The position numbers were made by a program, and so were the translations under genes. DNA of 64,000 nucleotides from Bacillus sp. FJAT-50079. GTDB lineage: Bacteria > Bacillota > Bacilli > Bacillales > Bacillaceae_C. Shown here piece after piece: positions 1-8,594 of the stretch. Below the pieces are notes generated by a model. It was not told the DNA's origin and did no database searches. It was given only the letters and a program-made list of their open reading frames with translations. Location of the stretch: the NCBI RefSeq assembly GCF_018343515.1, contig NZ_JAGYPD010000005.1, forward strand, positions 62,001 to 126,000. Reading direction: 5' to 3'. Positions within the stretch are counted from its first letter, which is position 1, and each line of letters opens with the position of its first letter.

Positions 1-230
1 TTTTTATCAATCAAATATTTTAATTCCTTATATGCATCAATGTTCTTCCTACTAAATGGAGACCTTTGAATAGGGATATTATATTTCTCATCTACATACG
101 GGAGATCAATATTACCCGCAGCAGCTACATGAACTTCCCATCCTTGTTCCTTAAACCATCTTAAATAAGGTATATGAAAGGCACGAAAATGATAATCAAC
201 CGTTGCACAAAACATCACCTTTTTCCCCAT
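1..230 (-). CDS. epsD: EpsD-like glycosyltransferase, N-terminal part only
   Basis: The reading frame runs off the left window edge, so only about 76 N-terminal residues are visible. They begin MGKKVMFCATVDYHFRAFH and continue with a segment containing WFKEQGWEVHVAA, which I recognise as the start of EpsD-type glycosyltransferases that build the biofilm exopolysaccharide on the cytoplasmic side of the membrane. An AGGTGAGG ribosome site lies just upstream; the tandem ATG codons at 233 and 230 are both possible and 230 has the better spacing. It follows gtaB by 9 bases, so it is the next gene of the eps operon. The assignment rests on the N-terminus and on context. Confidence 0.75.
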   Translation of the reverse strand, partial: MGKKVMFCATVDYHFRAFHIPYLRWFKEQGWEVHVAAAGNIDLPYVDEKYNIPIQRSPFSRKNIDAYKELKYLIDK

Positions 231-239
231 CATCCTCAC

Positions 240-1118
240 CTACTTAATCATTTGTCTATCAAGAACAGAAGATAAGTAATCGATTAGTTCCCTTCTTAAA
301 TCCTCTCGTTGTAGAGCCATCTCGATCGTCGTTTGAATAAATCCCATTTTCTCTCCGACATCATAACGAATCCCTTCAAAATCGTAAGCATAAACAGCTT
401 CATAAAGATTTAACTTAGCGATCGCATCTGTTAATTGGATTTCCCCACCTGTACCTGGATCTTGCCTTTCAAGCAGATCGAAAATTTTAGGACTTAAAAT
501 ATATCGGCCCATAATTGCTAAGTTTGATGGTGCATCCTCTTGCTTTGGCTTTTCGACTAAATGATTCACATTATAAAAACGTTCTCCTATTTCATTCCCA
601 TCAACGATTCCGTATCTCGAAACTTCATTTTCCGCAACCGATTGGACGCCGAGAATGGATGCGTTATATCTTTCATACTGTTCCATCATTTGCTTAAGTG
701 AGGGTTTCTCTGCCTGAACAATATCATCACCTAACAATACGGCAAATGGTTCATCCCCAATGAATTTGCGTGCACACCAAACTGCATGACCTAAACCTTT
801 CGGCTCTTTTTGCCGAATATAATGAATGTCTACCATCTTTGAAGTTTTTTGTACTTCATTCAATAAATCAAGCTTTCCCTTTTCTAACAAGTTCTGCTCT
901 AATTCAAATGAATGATCAAAATGATCCTCAATTGCCCTCTTTCCTTTTCCCGTAACAATCATAATATCTTCAATCCCTGATTCAATGGCTTCTTCAACAA
1001 TGTATTGAATCGTTGGTTTATCTACGATTGGCAGCATTTCTTTTGGCATTGCTTTTGTAGCCGGAAGAAATCTTGTTCCTAGACCTGCCGCTGGAATAAT
1101 GGCCTTTCTAACTTTCAT
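240..1118 (-). CDS. gtaB: UTP-glucose-1-phosphate uridylyltransferase
   Basis: This 292-residue protein makes UDP-glucose from UTP and glucose-1-phosphate, a cytoplasmic precursor for polysaccharides. The nucleotide-binding signature [11 protein letters not shown] lies near residues 12-22, followed by the family-typical [14 protein letters not shown]. Full length matches GalU/GtaB enzymes. A GGGGAAG ribosome site precedes the ATG. It sits between epsC and epsD, 16 bases after epsC. The B. subtilis eps operon as I know it has no gtaB at this position, so this copy is probably dedicated to matrix sugar supply; a second housekeeping gtaB elsewhere in the genome is likely but not visible here. 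Confidence 0.93.
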   Translation of the reverse strand: MKVRKAIIPAAGLGTRFLPATKAMPKEMLPIVDKPTIQYIVEEAIESGIEDIMIVTGKGKRAIEDHFDHSFELEQNLLEKGKLDLLNEVQKTSKMVDIHYIRQKEPKGLGHAVWCARKFIGDEPFAVLLGDDIVQAEKPSLKQMMEQYERYNASILGVQSVAENEVSRYGIVDGNEIGERFYNVNHLVEKPKQEDAPSNLAIMGRYILSPKIFDLLERQDPGTGGEIQLTDAIAKLNLYEAVYAYDFEGIRYDVGEKMGFIQTTIEMALQREDLRRELIDYLSSVLDRQMIK

Positions 1119-1134
1119 CTTTACTTCCCCTTCC

Positions 1135-2967
1135 TTACTGTTGTATTGAAAATATTGGTTCTGATGTTAATTCGCCTTTATTATTCGCTATATTAAGAAG
1201 CATTTCCCTTAATGTTTCTTTCTCTATATTAGAATAGGTTTGGATAATATTATCTATTTCTTCAAGATATAATTTCGCTGTTTTTCCAATATAAATGTTT
1301 TGGTATACCTGTTGCTCATGCACTTCATCTTCCTTTAATAACTCTTCAAATAGCTTTTCACCTGGTCTTATTCCGGTAAATTCAATTCCAATATCCTCAA
1401 AGGCATGACCGGATAACTGTATTAAATTTTTTGCTAAGTCAACAATTTTCACTGGCTCCCCCATATCTAGAACGAAGATTTCTCCACCTTTTGCTAGCGC
1501 TCCTGCTTGAATAACTAATCTTGATGCTTCGGGAATCGTCATAAAATATCGAACCATCTTCGGGTGTGTAACGGTAATTGGGCCACCTTTTTCGATTTGC
1601 TTTTTAAATAATGGGACGACACTGCCTTGGCTTCCGAGCACATTACCGAATCTTACAGCAACAAACTTCGTATTACTTTTTTTGTCCATGTGCTGAATGA
1701 TCATTTCTGCCAACCTTTTTGTTGCCCCCATCACACTAGTAGGGTTGACTGCTTTATCAGTAGAGATCATCACAAATGTTTCCACACCATGCCAGCTCGC
1801 CGCTTCAGCAACATTTCTTGTTCCAATAATATTGTTTTTTACAGCTTCTTCCGGATTTCTTTCCATTAGAGGTACGTGTTTATGAGCAGCAGCATGGTAG
1901 ACAACATGGGGGTGATATCTCCCCATCACTTCCATCATTTTCTTTTCGTCTTTTAAATCGGCAATTTCTGTTATGAATTCAATTCGTACTTGCCCGAACT
2001 GTTCCATTAACTCTAGCTCAATCGCATGAATACTATTTTCACCATGGTCTAATAAAATAAGTTGCTTCGGCCGAAATGTTGCAATTTGCCGGCATATTTC
2101 CGAGCCAATCGATCCTCCTGCCCCTGTAACGAGCACAGTTTTGTTTGTCACGTAATCGGATATGCTATCAAGATCTAATTCTACCGGTTTTCTTCCTAAT
2201 AAATCCTCCACTTGTACATCGCGAAATTGATTGACAGAAACCTTACCTGTGACAAGATCTTCTAGCATCGGCAATATTTGTGTTTTCGCTTTCGTTTTGC
2301 AGCATTCTTGGAAAATCGTGTTTAGCTTCCTCTTATTTAGAGAGGGGATTGCAATAATGATATGGGTAATATGTAAATCTTGAACAGTCTTTTCGATTTC
2401 CTTCACACATCCAACAACAGGAATTCCTAAAATATGTAGCTGTTGTTTCTTTTCATCGTCATCAATAAATGCAACGGGATAAAGGTCTGCATCATTGCTT
2501 TTCAACAATTGCCTCGCAACCATCATTCCCGCTGAACCAGCACCAATAATAAGTGTTCTTTGTTTATGTCCATCTTTATTCAAATTATGGTTGCGATGCA
2601 CTCGCCAATAAAACCTGGTCCCTCCGATGAGCAACATATGGAGCAACCACGTAACGGTGAGTAGCCGAAAATAAACTTCATTAACCGTTATCTTCTGAAC
2701 GATACTTGCTATTATGATTGATAAGGTCACAACCTTTAAAATAATAATGAACTCCCCAACACTCGCATATTTCCATGCCTTTTTATAGATCTTGAAAATA
2801 AAAGAAAAGAGATGATGGCTAATAATAATCGTAACCGCACTAATTATGATAGGAATTGTTAAAGCATGAAAGCTTCCATTAACTAAGAAATAGCTAAAAA
2901 AAATAGCCGTAAGTACGAAACACGAATCCAATAAAATAAATAATGATAGTCTTTGTCGATAAGACAA
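1135..2967 (-). CDS. epsC: EpsC-type UDP-N-acetylglucosamine 4,6-dehydratase (CapD family)
   Basis: A membrane-bound nucleotide-sugar dehydratase of about 610 residues that prepares the first activated sugar for the exopolysaccharide. About four hydrophobic segments occupy the first 115 residues. They are followed by a Rossmann-like domain with GAGSAGM and then the catalytic SDR domain with [10 protein letters not shown]. The catalytic stretch reads [16 protein letters not shown], where the usual SDR tyrosine is Met, as is typical of long CapD/FlaA1-type enzymes. The longest frame opens with GTG at 2994, but a strong AGGAGGGG site at 2974-2981 is placed for a TTG at 2967, which I chose. The EAR-like RNA lies directly upstream. 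Confidence 0.92.
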   Translation of the reverse strand: MSYRQRLSLFILLDSCFVLTAIFFSYFLVNGSFHALTIPIIISAVTIIISHHLFSFIFKIYKKAWKYASVGEFIIILKVVTLSIIIASIVQKITVNEVYFRLLTVTWLLHMLLIGGTRFYWRVHRNHNLNKDGHKQRTLIIGAGSAGMMVARQLLKSNDADLYPVAFIDDDEKKQQLHILGIPVVGCVKEIEKTVQDLHITHIIIAIPSLNKRKLNTIFQECCKTKAKTQILPMLEDLVTGKVSVNQFRDVQVEDLLGRKPVELDLDSISDYVTNKTVLVTGAGGSIGSEICRQIATFRPKQLILLDHGENSIHAIELELMEQFGQVRIEFITEIADLKDEKKMMEVMGRYHPHVVYHAAAHKHVPLMERNPEEAVKNNIIGTRNVAEAASWHGVETFVMISTDKAVNPTSVMGATKRLAEMIIQHMDKKSNTKFVAVRFGNVLGSQGSVVPLFKKQIEKGGPITVTHPKMVRYFMTIPEASRLVIQAGALAKGGEIFVLDMGEPVKIVDLAKNLIQLSGHAFEDIGIEFTGIRPGEKLFEELLKEDEVHEQQVYQNIYIGKTAKLYLEEIDNIIQTYSNIEKETLREMLLNIANNKGELTSEPIFSIQQ

Positions 2968-3084
2968 TACGACCCCTCCTAGAACGATTTCCACTGAATG
3001 TTTTATATTAAAGTGCTTAATGATGAGGTCTTTCTAAGTATAAAATTATTGCTAGAAAAACAGCATGATTAAGTCCTTTAATTG

Positions 3085-3200
3085 AAATTGGGCATCTAAC
3101 CCTCCCTCACATCACACTTTCGACGACTGGCGTCTAAGGCTTCTCAACCCACAGCATGACCGAGTATCTCCATTGATATTGGTCAGGAGACATCACCATA
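3085..3200 (-). ncRNA. EAR-like processive antitermination RNA (eps-associated RNA)
   Basis: A roughly 290-base gap separates epsB from epsC, the position of the EAR element in B. subtilis, a cis-acting RNA that lets RNA polymerase read through terminators in the long eps operon. The segment is GC-richer than its surroundings and can form an H-type pseudoknot. GGTCA (3181-3185) can pair with TGACC (3157-3161), and GGAGA (3186-3190) with TCTCC (3167-3171); the two helices interleave. No reading frame with a ribosome site is present. The identification rests on position and fold; I did not align it to the Rfam epsC model. Confidence 0.75.
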
Positions 3201-3258
3201 TCTTTCAAATAAAGCGAATTAAATATTCTCAATAGCGAACAAAAGAACTTAAAAATTT

Positions 3259-3924
3259 CTAGTAAACCTTTTCATTTAACACAACACCAATAATATGAGC
3301 TTTCGCATATTCTAGTACTTTTTTTGTTTCAATAATTTTTTCACTTTTTGTTTTGTTTTGCCTCACGACCAATACAACGCCATCACATAAATTTGCGATA
3401 ATTTTTGTATCAGTTACTTCTAGTACTGGCGGTGAATCTATGATGATCGTGTCATAAAATGAATTTAGCTTTTGTAATAATTGCTTCATTGAATATGAAG
3501 CTAGCAATTCAACTGGATTGGATGGAATGGGACCGCTTGTTAATATGTCCAAGCTTCCAATCTTTGTAGGGTAAACAGCATTTTCAAATGTTGATTTCCC
3601 AGTCAATACATCTGTTAATCCCGTCTCATTAGATGATTTAAAAATGTTATGAATATTAGGCTCTCTTAAATTCCCATCAATAAGTAAAATCTTTTCTTTT
3701 TGTTGAACCATCGATACCGCTATGTTAGCCGCTGTTGTAGACTTGCCGTCCTGCTTGCCAGCTGAGGTGATTAAAATGTTTCTTCCCTTTTTTTCCCCCA
3801 TGATAAAGCTTATATTCGTTCTGATCGTACGAAATTGTTCTGAAATGAGAGATTCCGGATCTGTGTAAGTAACTAAATTTCTATTCTTCGTAGAAAACAG
3901 CATTTTATAATTATTTAGATCCAA
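3259..3924 (-). CDS. epsB: EpsB, bacterial tyrosine kinase (BY-kinase)
   Basis: A cytoplasmic BY-kinase of about 221 residues that, with the membrane activator EpsA, controls exopolysaccharide assembly. A P-loop AGKQDGKST lies near residue 55. The Walker A' motif ILLIDGNLREP follows, then Walker B TIIIDSPP. Only one tyrosine sits at the extreme C-terminus (KVY), so the usual Tyr cluster is poor. The first 14 bases overlap epsA, indicating coupling. The longest frame starts at GTG 3933, but AAGGAG is spaced for TTG at 3924, chosen here. Confidence 0.92.
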   Translation of the reverse strand: MDLNNYKMLFSTKNRNLVTYTDPESLISEQFRTIRTNISFIMGEKKGRNILITSAGKQDGKSTTAANIAVSMVQQKEKILLIDGNLREPNIHNIFKSSNETGLTDVLTGKSTFENAVYPTKIGSLDILTSGPIPSNPVELLASYSMKQLLQKLNSFYDTIIIDSPPVLEVTDTKIIANLCDGVVLVVRQNKTKSEKIIETKKVLEYAKAHIIGVVLNEKVY

Positions 3925-4654
3925 TCGTCTCACTCCTTAACTCTAATTCCGCTTTTTTCTTTTTCTTAACGTTCCTTTTATTCTTTTTATTTATTTTAGA
4001 AACATTACCTATTACTTGAATACCTAGAATCCTTTCGATTTCACGCTCCGATTTTATAGAATCATCCAATGCATCAATTAAAAATATCAAACCAAATCCT
4101 GTGATCATTCCAAAAATTGAAGCTGCGATAATAATCTTGTTCCGATTATCCTCATTAATAGGTATGGGATTAGATTTAGCCGATGATAATATGCGAACGT
4201 CTTCAAATTCAAGAATGTTCGGAATTTCAAGCTTAAACACGTTTGCAATCGTATTTGCTATATGTGCCGCTCTCTCTGGATTCGTATCAATCACACTAAT
4301 CTTCACTACTTGTGAGCTATCAATACTCTCCACATTAATTTGCCCCGCCAATGCCTTAGGCGATTGTTGCAGCCCTAGTTCACTAATCACCTTGTCTAAC
4401 ACAATCGTATCTTTAATAATTACCTGCAGCGTTGTTCTCAGTTCAGCATTTGCTCCAATAATGATATTTGCTGAAGATTCATATAAAGGTGAGGACTTAT
4501 TGAGGTTACTATAGAACCAACCTGCGACTGTGACTACTATAGTTATTAACAGAACAACCCACAGTCTCCTTTTTATTATTCTGAATACTTCTTTTAAATT
4601 TATTTCCTTGGCAATTCTTTTATCATCAATATACACGTGATTTAATTGATTCAT
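3911..4654 (-). CDS. epsA: EpsA, Wzz-type chain-length regulator and kinase activator
   Basis: A 247-residue membrane protein with the Wzz/transmembrane-modulator layout. A first membrane helix lies near residues 32-49, an extracytoplasmic domain follows, and a second helix near 172-192. The short cytoplasmic tail is very basic (several KK and KKK runs) and would contact the EpsB kinase. It is the first gene of the eps operon. A GGTGGGG ribosome site precedes the ATG. It begins about 100 bases downstream of a sigma-A promoter whose spacer carries a SinR-type palindrome. Confidence 0.92.
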   Translation of the reverse strand: MNQLNHVYIDDKRIAKEINLKEVFRIIKRRLWVVLLITIVVTVAGWFYSNLNKSSPLYESSANIIIGANAELRTTLQVIIKDTIVLDKVISELGLQQSPKALAGQINVESIDSSQVVKISVIDTNPERAAHIANTIANVFKLEIPNILEFEDVRILSSAKSNPIPINEDNRNKIIIAASIFGMITGFGLIFLIDALDDSIKSEREIERILGIQVIGNVSKINKKNKRNVKKKKKAELELRSETIGSK

Positions 4655-4683
4655 AAAACCCCACCTTTATTGACAGTTCATTC

Positions 4684-4699
4684 GTTCCTAATAAAGAAC
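4684..4699 (-). promoter_or_regulatory. SinR-type operator, downstream copy in the eps leader
   Basis: The bases GTTCCTAATAAAGAAC form an inverted pair of GTTCTTT-like half-sites, one exact (AAAGAAC) and one with a single change. In B. subtilis SinR recognises GTTCTYT and represses eps. The copy sits between the promoter and the epsA start. Confidence 0.6.
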
Positions 4700-4750
4700 A
4701 AATCAATATTATGAACTCCCTTCATTACATAATATTCTGATTATACACTC

Positions 4751-4779
4751 ATCATAGTTCTTTATAAAGAACAAGTCAA
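4751..4779 (-). promoter_or_regulatory. eps sigma-A promoter with a SinR-type palindrome in the spacer
   Basis: On the minus strand TTGACT (4774-4779) is followed by a 17-base spacer and TATGAT (4751-4756). The spacer is almost wholly the perfect 16-base palindrome GTTCTTTATAAAGAAC (4757-4772), two facing SinR half-sites. Binding there would block RNA polymerase. Transcription would start near 4744 and run into epsA. The promoter is read directly; SinR as the binder is inferred from the B. subtilis consensus and the eps context. Confidence 0.8.
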
Positions 4780-4812
4780 TACCCAATTTCTTCTTTATTA
4801 CAAAAGTCAAAT

Positions 4813-6609
4813 TTATAAGGTAGCTTCCATTTGTTTTCCTAATAAATTACTAAACATCCCCTGTTTTTCTCCCGCTAACTGACCAAACTCACCTTTTTGG
4901 ATAATTTGCCCCTCATCGAGAACAACAACTTGATCCGCATTCCTAATGGTAGAGAGGCGATGCGCGATCACAATAATTGTCATTTTACCTTTTAATCTTT
5001 CAAGCGCCTCTTGAATTTTTGATTCATTCTCAGTATCTAATGCACTTGTTGCTTCATCCAAAACTAAAATAGACGGCTTTCTTAATATGGCACGAGCAAG
5101 GACAAGACGTTGTCGCTCCCCTCCTGATAATCTTATTCCTCTATCACCAATGAGGGTATCTAATTGATGGGGAAGCTTTTTAACAAAATCATCAGCAGCA
5201 GCGAATTGCAATGCTTCCCATAGCTGATCTTCAGTTGTACTTGGCTGAATTAACATTAAATTTTCTCTTATCGTCGTATTAAATAAAAATGGATCCTGCG
5301 GAACATAACTAATCGAACGCCTAAGTGATAGGAGGTTATCTTTTGTTAATGGAATCCCATCTAATAAAATTTCTCCCTTTTCAGGTTGGTTTAGTCCCAT
5401 TAAAAGGTCAATTAAAGTGCTTTTACCAGCTCCAGACTTTCCAACTACAGCCGACATACGATTTGAAGGGAAGAATACATCAACTCCATTTAATGCATAT
5501 ACATTTTCATTCTGATTATACCGAAAGAATACATGATTACACTGAATACCTTCTTTAATATTGATGGGCATGATTGATTGATAATCTAAATCATCTACCT
5601 CTTTAGCAAGTTTTGATTCTATTGTTAAGTTTATCACCGCTTTCAGGGCAGGGATGGTTGTCGCAATTTGTTCCAAACTAGCCTGAATCCCTGTCACTCT
5701 TGGCCACAACCTAGTAAAGATAATAATGATTAACATCAGTTGAGCAGCTTGGGAATTAAATAAGTTCACAGATAAAAAAATAAAAATAGAGATTAATACT
5801 GCTGATGCTATTTTATAATAAAACTGAGAAGCAGTTTTTAATGTTATATATCCCATTTGCTCATCATACATACGTTGGGAAATGGAGCGGAACCAATTCA
5901 TTCGTGATTGCTCCAACGTATTGCTTTTAATATCTTTAATTCCATTAAAATTATCTGTTATACCAGCCAAAAAGTTTTGCGCTATCTCTGAAGTTCTCCC
6001 ACCTAATTCCCTGGATCTTTTAATAAATCCGCGAGAAAAAACTGCTAATATTAGTCCACTTAATAAGACGAATATTGTAATTTTTGGAGATAATAAGAAT
6101 GCAATACCGATCTGGATGAATGTAAAAATAATTCCCGTTATAAACTGCAGAAATGTATTCGTTCCGGCACTCACACGTGCTAATTCTGCCGTTATAGTAT
6201 TAATTAGGTCTGATTTTCGTCTTTTAATATAAAAATCCCAATTTGCACAGAGTAAATCCCGATAAATTTCTAATCGCAAATATCTTGCAAAGCCATGCTG
6301 AATCTTTACGTTTTGGATCGTTACGTATCGGGAAATTAAATTTTGAAAAATATTAACGATCAAAAACATGGCTAGAATAAAAGTTAAACCTAATGTACTA
6401 GGTACTTGTTGCAGTAAACCAAAGGCCGTTTTTGCAAGTGAATTGCCCGCCTCAAAGTTTACAATTCCGCTATAACTTATCACTGGAATTAACAATAACA
6501 AAGCAATTCCATCAAGAAGACTAATGAGCACCATCCCTAGAAGGTTAATATATAGTTTTTTACCAGAATAAGAGTATAACTGTTTAAAAAAATATAAAAC
6601 AGATTTCAT
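4813..6609 (-). CDS. ABC exporter of the lasso-peptide cluster (LasD type)
   Basis: A 598-residue fused exporter half-transporter. Six membrane helices occupy roughly residues 20-300. The ATPase domain has Walker A GKSGAGKST at 390-398, signature LSGGERQR at 494-501 and Walker B ILVLDEA at 514-520. There is no N-terminal C39 peptidase domain, as expected when a separate peptidase (B2) removes the leader. It is the last gene of the lasso operon and follows the nucleotidyltransferase by 12 bases, so export of, and possibly immunity to, the mature lasso peptides is the likely job. The substrate is inferred from context. No clear terminator separates it from the eps promoter region. Confidence 0.88.
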   Translation of the reverse strand: MKSVLYFFKQLYSYSGKKLYINLLGMVLISLLDGIALLLLIPVISYSGIVNFEAGNSLAKTAFGLLQQVPSTLGLTFILAMFLIVNIFQNLISRYVTIQNVKIQHGFARYLRLEIYRDLLCANWDFYIKRRKSDLINTITAELARVSAGTNTFLQFITGIIFTFIQIGIAFLLSPKITIFVLLSGLILAVFSRGFIKRSRELGGRTSEIAQNFLAGITDNFNGIKDIKSNTLEQSRMNWFRSISQRMYDEQMGYITLKTASQFYYKIASAVLISIFIFLSVNLFNSQAAQLMLIIIIFTRLWPRVTGIQASLEQIATTIPALKAVINLTIESKLAKEVDDLDYQSIMPINIKEGIQCNHVFFRYNQNENVYALNGVDVFFPSNRMSAVVGKSGAGKSTLIDLLMGLNQPEKGEILLDGIPLTKDNLLSLRRSISYVPQDPFLFNTTIRENLMLIQPSTTEDQLWEALQFAAADDFVKKLPHQLDTLIGDRGIRLSGGERQRLVLARAILRKPSILVLDEATSALDTENESKIQEALERLKGKMTIIVIAHRLSTIRNADQVVVLDEGQIIQKGEFGQLAGEKQGMFSNLLGKQMEATL

Positions 6610-6621
6610 CGCTAAGTCCTC

Positions 6622-7794
6622 CTAAGGTAGTGTATGTTTCCTTGTTTTTCTCAAAATCCATAAAAACGGCCGCAAGGGAAAATAAAGAAAGTGGAATTCT
6701 TTTGGTAATGGCAATGTTTCAACGTCTGTGTAATATGGATGTAACATGCTTAAAATATAAAGTGATTTTTGTTGAAATGACATTAAAGAGAATAAATGCT
6801 TTTTATGATATTTAGCTATCTCATTAGGAACAGGTTCGGTATGCAAATTGACCATTTGTTCTAAATAAAACATTGATTCTTTAGCTAATCGATTCGGGCG
6901 ATTTCCCTTAATGAATGGTGACATATCTTTCGTTATGATTGTACCTAGCAATTGATTAGCAAGAATAATTGATTGCCCTCCAATATGGTCACTTTGATAT
7001 TTCCTTAATAGATCATAAATGCGATCCCACTTCAGATTCTTTTTTATCATTTGATGAATATCTACTAACCACCGCAAGCGGGACCATCCATGGCGTGCAC
7101 CGTGAGTAACAAGAAAAAAGAACAAGTCTTCGTCTCCCATAATATAAGTTGGATAACTAGCAATCGAGCTTTTCTTCTTTCTACTCCATAATTCATCAAA
7201 TGTTGGTTCTTTGCTAGGTGCGGGATTTAGCCTCCAATGGACCTCAATTTTCGTACCATGACTCGGGTGATAATAAGTAAAATGATGATGTCTCCATTTC
7301 CAATCATTCAATACAGTTAAAATATATTCATCTTTCTCGTATCCTTTACTTTCAAGTAATTCATTTACTCTGTTTAAATCTTCTATACAAACGAGAATAT
7401 CTAAATCCCCCGATGTTCGTTTAGATATATCTCCATACAGATCTGCCGCGAGAATAGGCCCTTTTAGAAAGAGATGACGAATTTTATTATCGTTAAATAA
7501 TCTACTCATTTTTTCCATTTCTCCATATAAATGGAGCATCCTATAAGTATTTTGTTGATAGTAATGGTAAAAGGACTTAGAAATATGTGAAGGAATTAGA
7601 TAGCCTTCGGTCTTCATTAACTCGCTATATAATAACGGGTACAAGCGATGATGCAGTGCCAAGTTGAGAAATAAATCCCAGTCTATATCGACATACCATT
7701 CCTTTGAAAGTTCATTTTCTCCTTTGATTATTTTCAGTATTAGTTTTAGTTCTTTTGGTATTTTTGTCACCTTTAAATCCATATTTTTATTCAT
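6622..7794 (-). CDS. Nucleotidyltransferase-fold tailoring protein of the lasso cluster
   Basis: A 390-residue member of the uncharacterised nucleotidyltransferase family often found in RiPP clusters. The hallmark KGP (111-113) is followed by SGDLDILV (128-135), whose paired Asp residues would bind metal, and by IEVHWRLNP further on. In the pseudomycoidin cluster, as I recall it, a homologue acts after the kinase on the phosphate at the C-terminal serine by adding hexose; the same role is inferred here because both precursors end in Ser. The start overlaps the leader-peptidase gene by 8 bases, showing translational coupling. Confidence 0.8.
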   Translation of the reverse strand: MNKNMDLKVTKIPKELKLILKIIKGENELSKEWYVDIDWDLFLNLALHHRLYPLLYSELMKTEGYLIPSHISKSFYHYYQQNTYRMLHLYGEMEKMSRLFNDNKIRHLFLKGPILAADLYGDISKRTSGDLDILVCIEDLNRVNELLESKGYEKDEYILTVLNDWKWRHHHFTYYHPSHGTKIEVHWRLNPAPSKEPTFDELWSRKKKSSIASYPTYIMGDEDLFFFLVTHGARHGWSRLRWLVDIHQMIKKNLKWDRIYDLLRKYQSDHIGGQSIILANQLLGTIITKDMSPFIKGNRPNRLAKESMFYLEQMVNLHTEPVPNEIAKYHKKHLFSLMSFQQKSLYILSMLHPYYTDVETLPLPKEFHFLYFPLRPFLWILRKTRKHTLP

Positions 7795-8272
7795 CGCTTT
7801 CCCCTTCTGCCGGCGTATTGCTTATTTTCTTGGCAAACATACTAACGATCGTAAATTTCTCCATCCCCTCAGCACCAGAAATATAATAAGGACCACTTCG
7901 AAGCCATGCGTGAGCAATCATTTGTCCCGCATCATCTCTTCCAGTTCCTAAATAGAGGGTACTATCAATCCCCCTCCTTTCTAGCATTTTCATTCCTGCC
8001 ATCGCTTTAACAAGGCATTGACTTTCCCAAAGAGTATATTTACTCATAATATGGATAGCATGTGAAATATTCTTTACTCTTTCATTATTCCCTTTACTAT
8101 TATAATGATGGGGAGTCTCATACATATGTTCACCTAATAAAGGTGCCACTTTAGAGAATGGAACTTTTTTTAAAATCCGGGCCCACCCTAAGAACAGATA
8201 TGCTTCAATAAGAAGCAACATCGTTTTTGGTCGTTGTGCAAAAAAAGTTTTAAGCTTATTTATTATTTTCAT
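7787..8272 (-). CDS. Lasso leader peptidase, transglutaminase-like (B2)
   Basis: A 161-residue cysteine protease of the transglutaminase-like lasso B2 family that cleaves the leader from the precursor before macrocyclisation. The active-site Cys is C86 in WESQCLVKA and the His is H121 in AHAWLRSG. Full length is normal for split B2 proteins, which lack the RRE; that domain is supplied by the neighbouring B1 protein. It lies 15 bases after B1. Confidence 0.9.
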   Translation of the reverse strand: MKIINKLKTFFAQRPKTMLLLIEAYLFLGWARILKKVPFSKVAPLLGEHMYETPHHYNSKGNNERVKNISHAIHIMSKYTLWESQCLVKAMAGMKMLERRGIDSTLYLGTGRDDAGQMIAHAWLRSGPYYISGAEGMEKFTIVSMFAKKISNTPAEGESDE

Positions 8273-8287
8273 TCCATTTACACCTTA

Positions 8288-8590
8288 TTAACGACCCTTA
8301 TTAGTAATTTCAATTAGACCTTCTTCAAACAAGTGTAATAAAAAGGTAATTACCTGCTCCTCACATTCTTCTTGATCTATTTGATAATTAGATAATAATG
8401 TTGTAATTATTTTGTTTACCGAGACTGGTTCTTTTATTACATCCCAGATGACTCCCCCCGTCTCACCTAAATTGTAATATTTCCCATTGTCTATACTTAA
8501 CATTACTTTTTCTCCACCCATATCGCTGACAATATGGCCTTCTCTTTGGCTAACTATATCGTTTAATAAAATACTTTGATTTGTAATCAT
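8288..8590 (-). CDS. PqqD-like RiPP recognition element protein (B1)
   Basis: A 100-residue PqqD-fold protein that binds the precursor leader and delivers it to the peptidase. The family pattern is visible: a beta region with DNGKYYNLGETGGVIWDVI, then helices ending in FLLHLFEEGLIE. Separate B1 and B2 genes are the rule in Firmicute lasso clusters. It begins 4 bases after the kinase stop. Both precursors share a 19-residue leader with W and P at positions 5 and 8, so a single B1 plausibly serves both. Confidence 0.9.
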   Translation of the reverse strand: MITNQSILLNDIVSQREGHIVSDMGGEKVMLSIDNGKYYNLGETGGVIWDVIKEPVSVNKIITTLLSNYQIDQEECEEQVITFLLHLFEEGLIEITNKGR

Positions 8591-8594
8591 TTAT

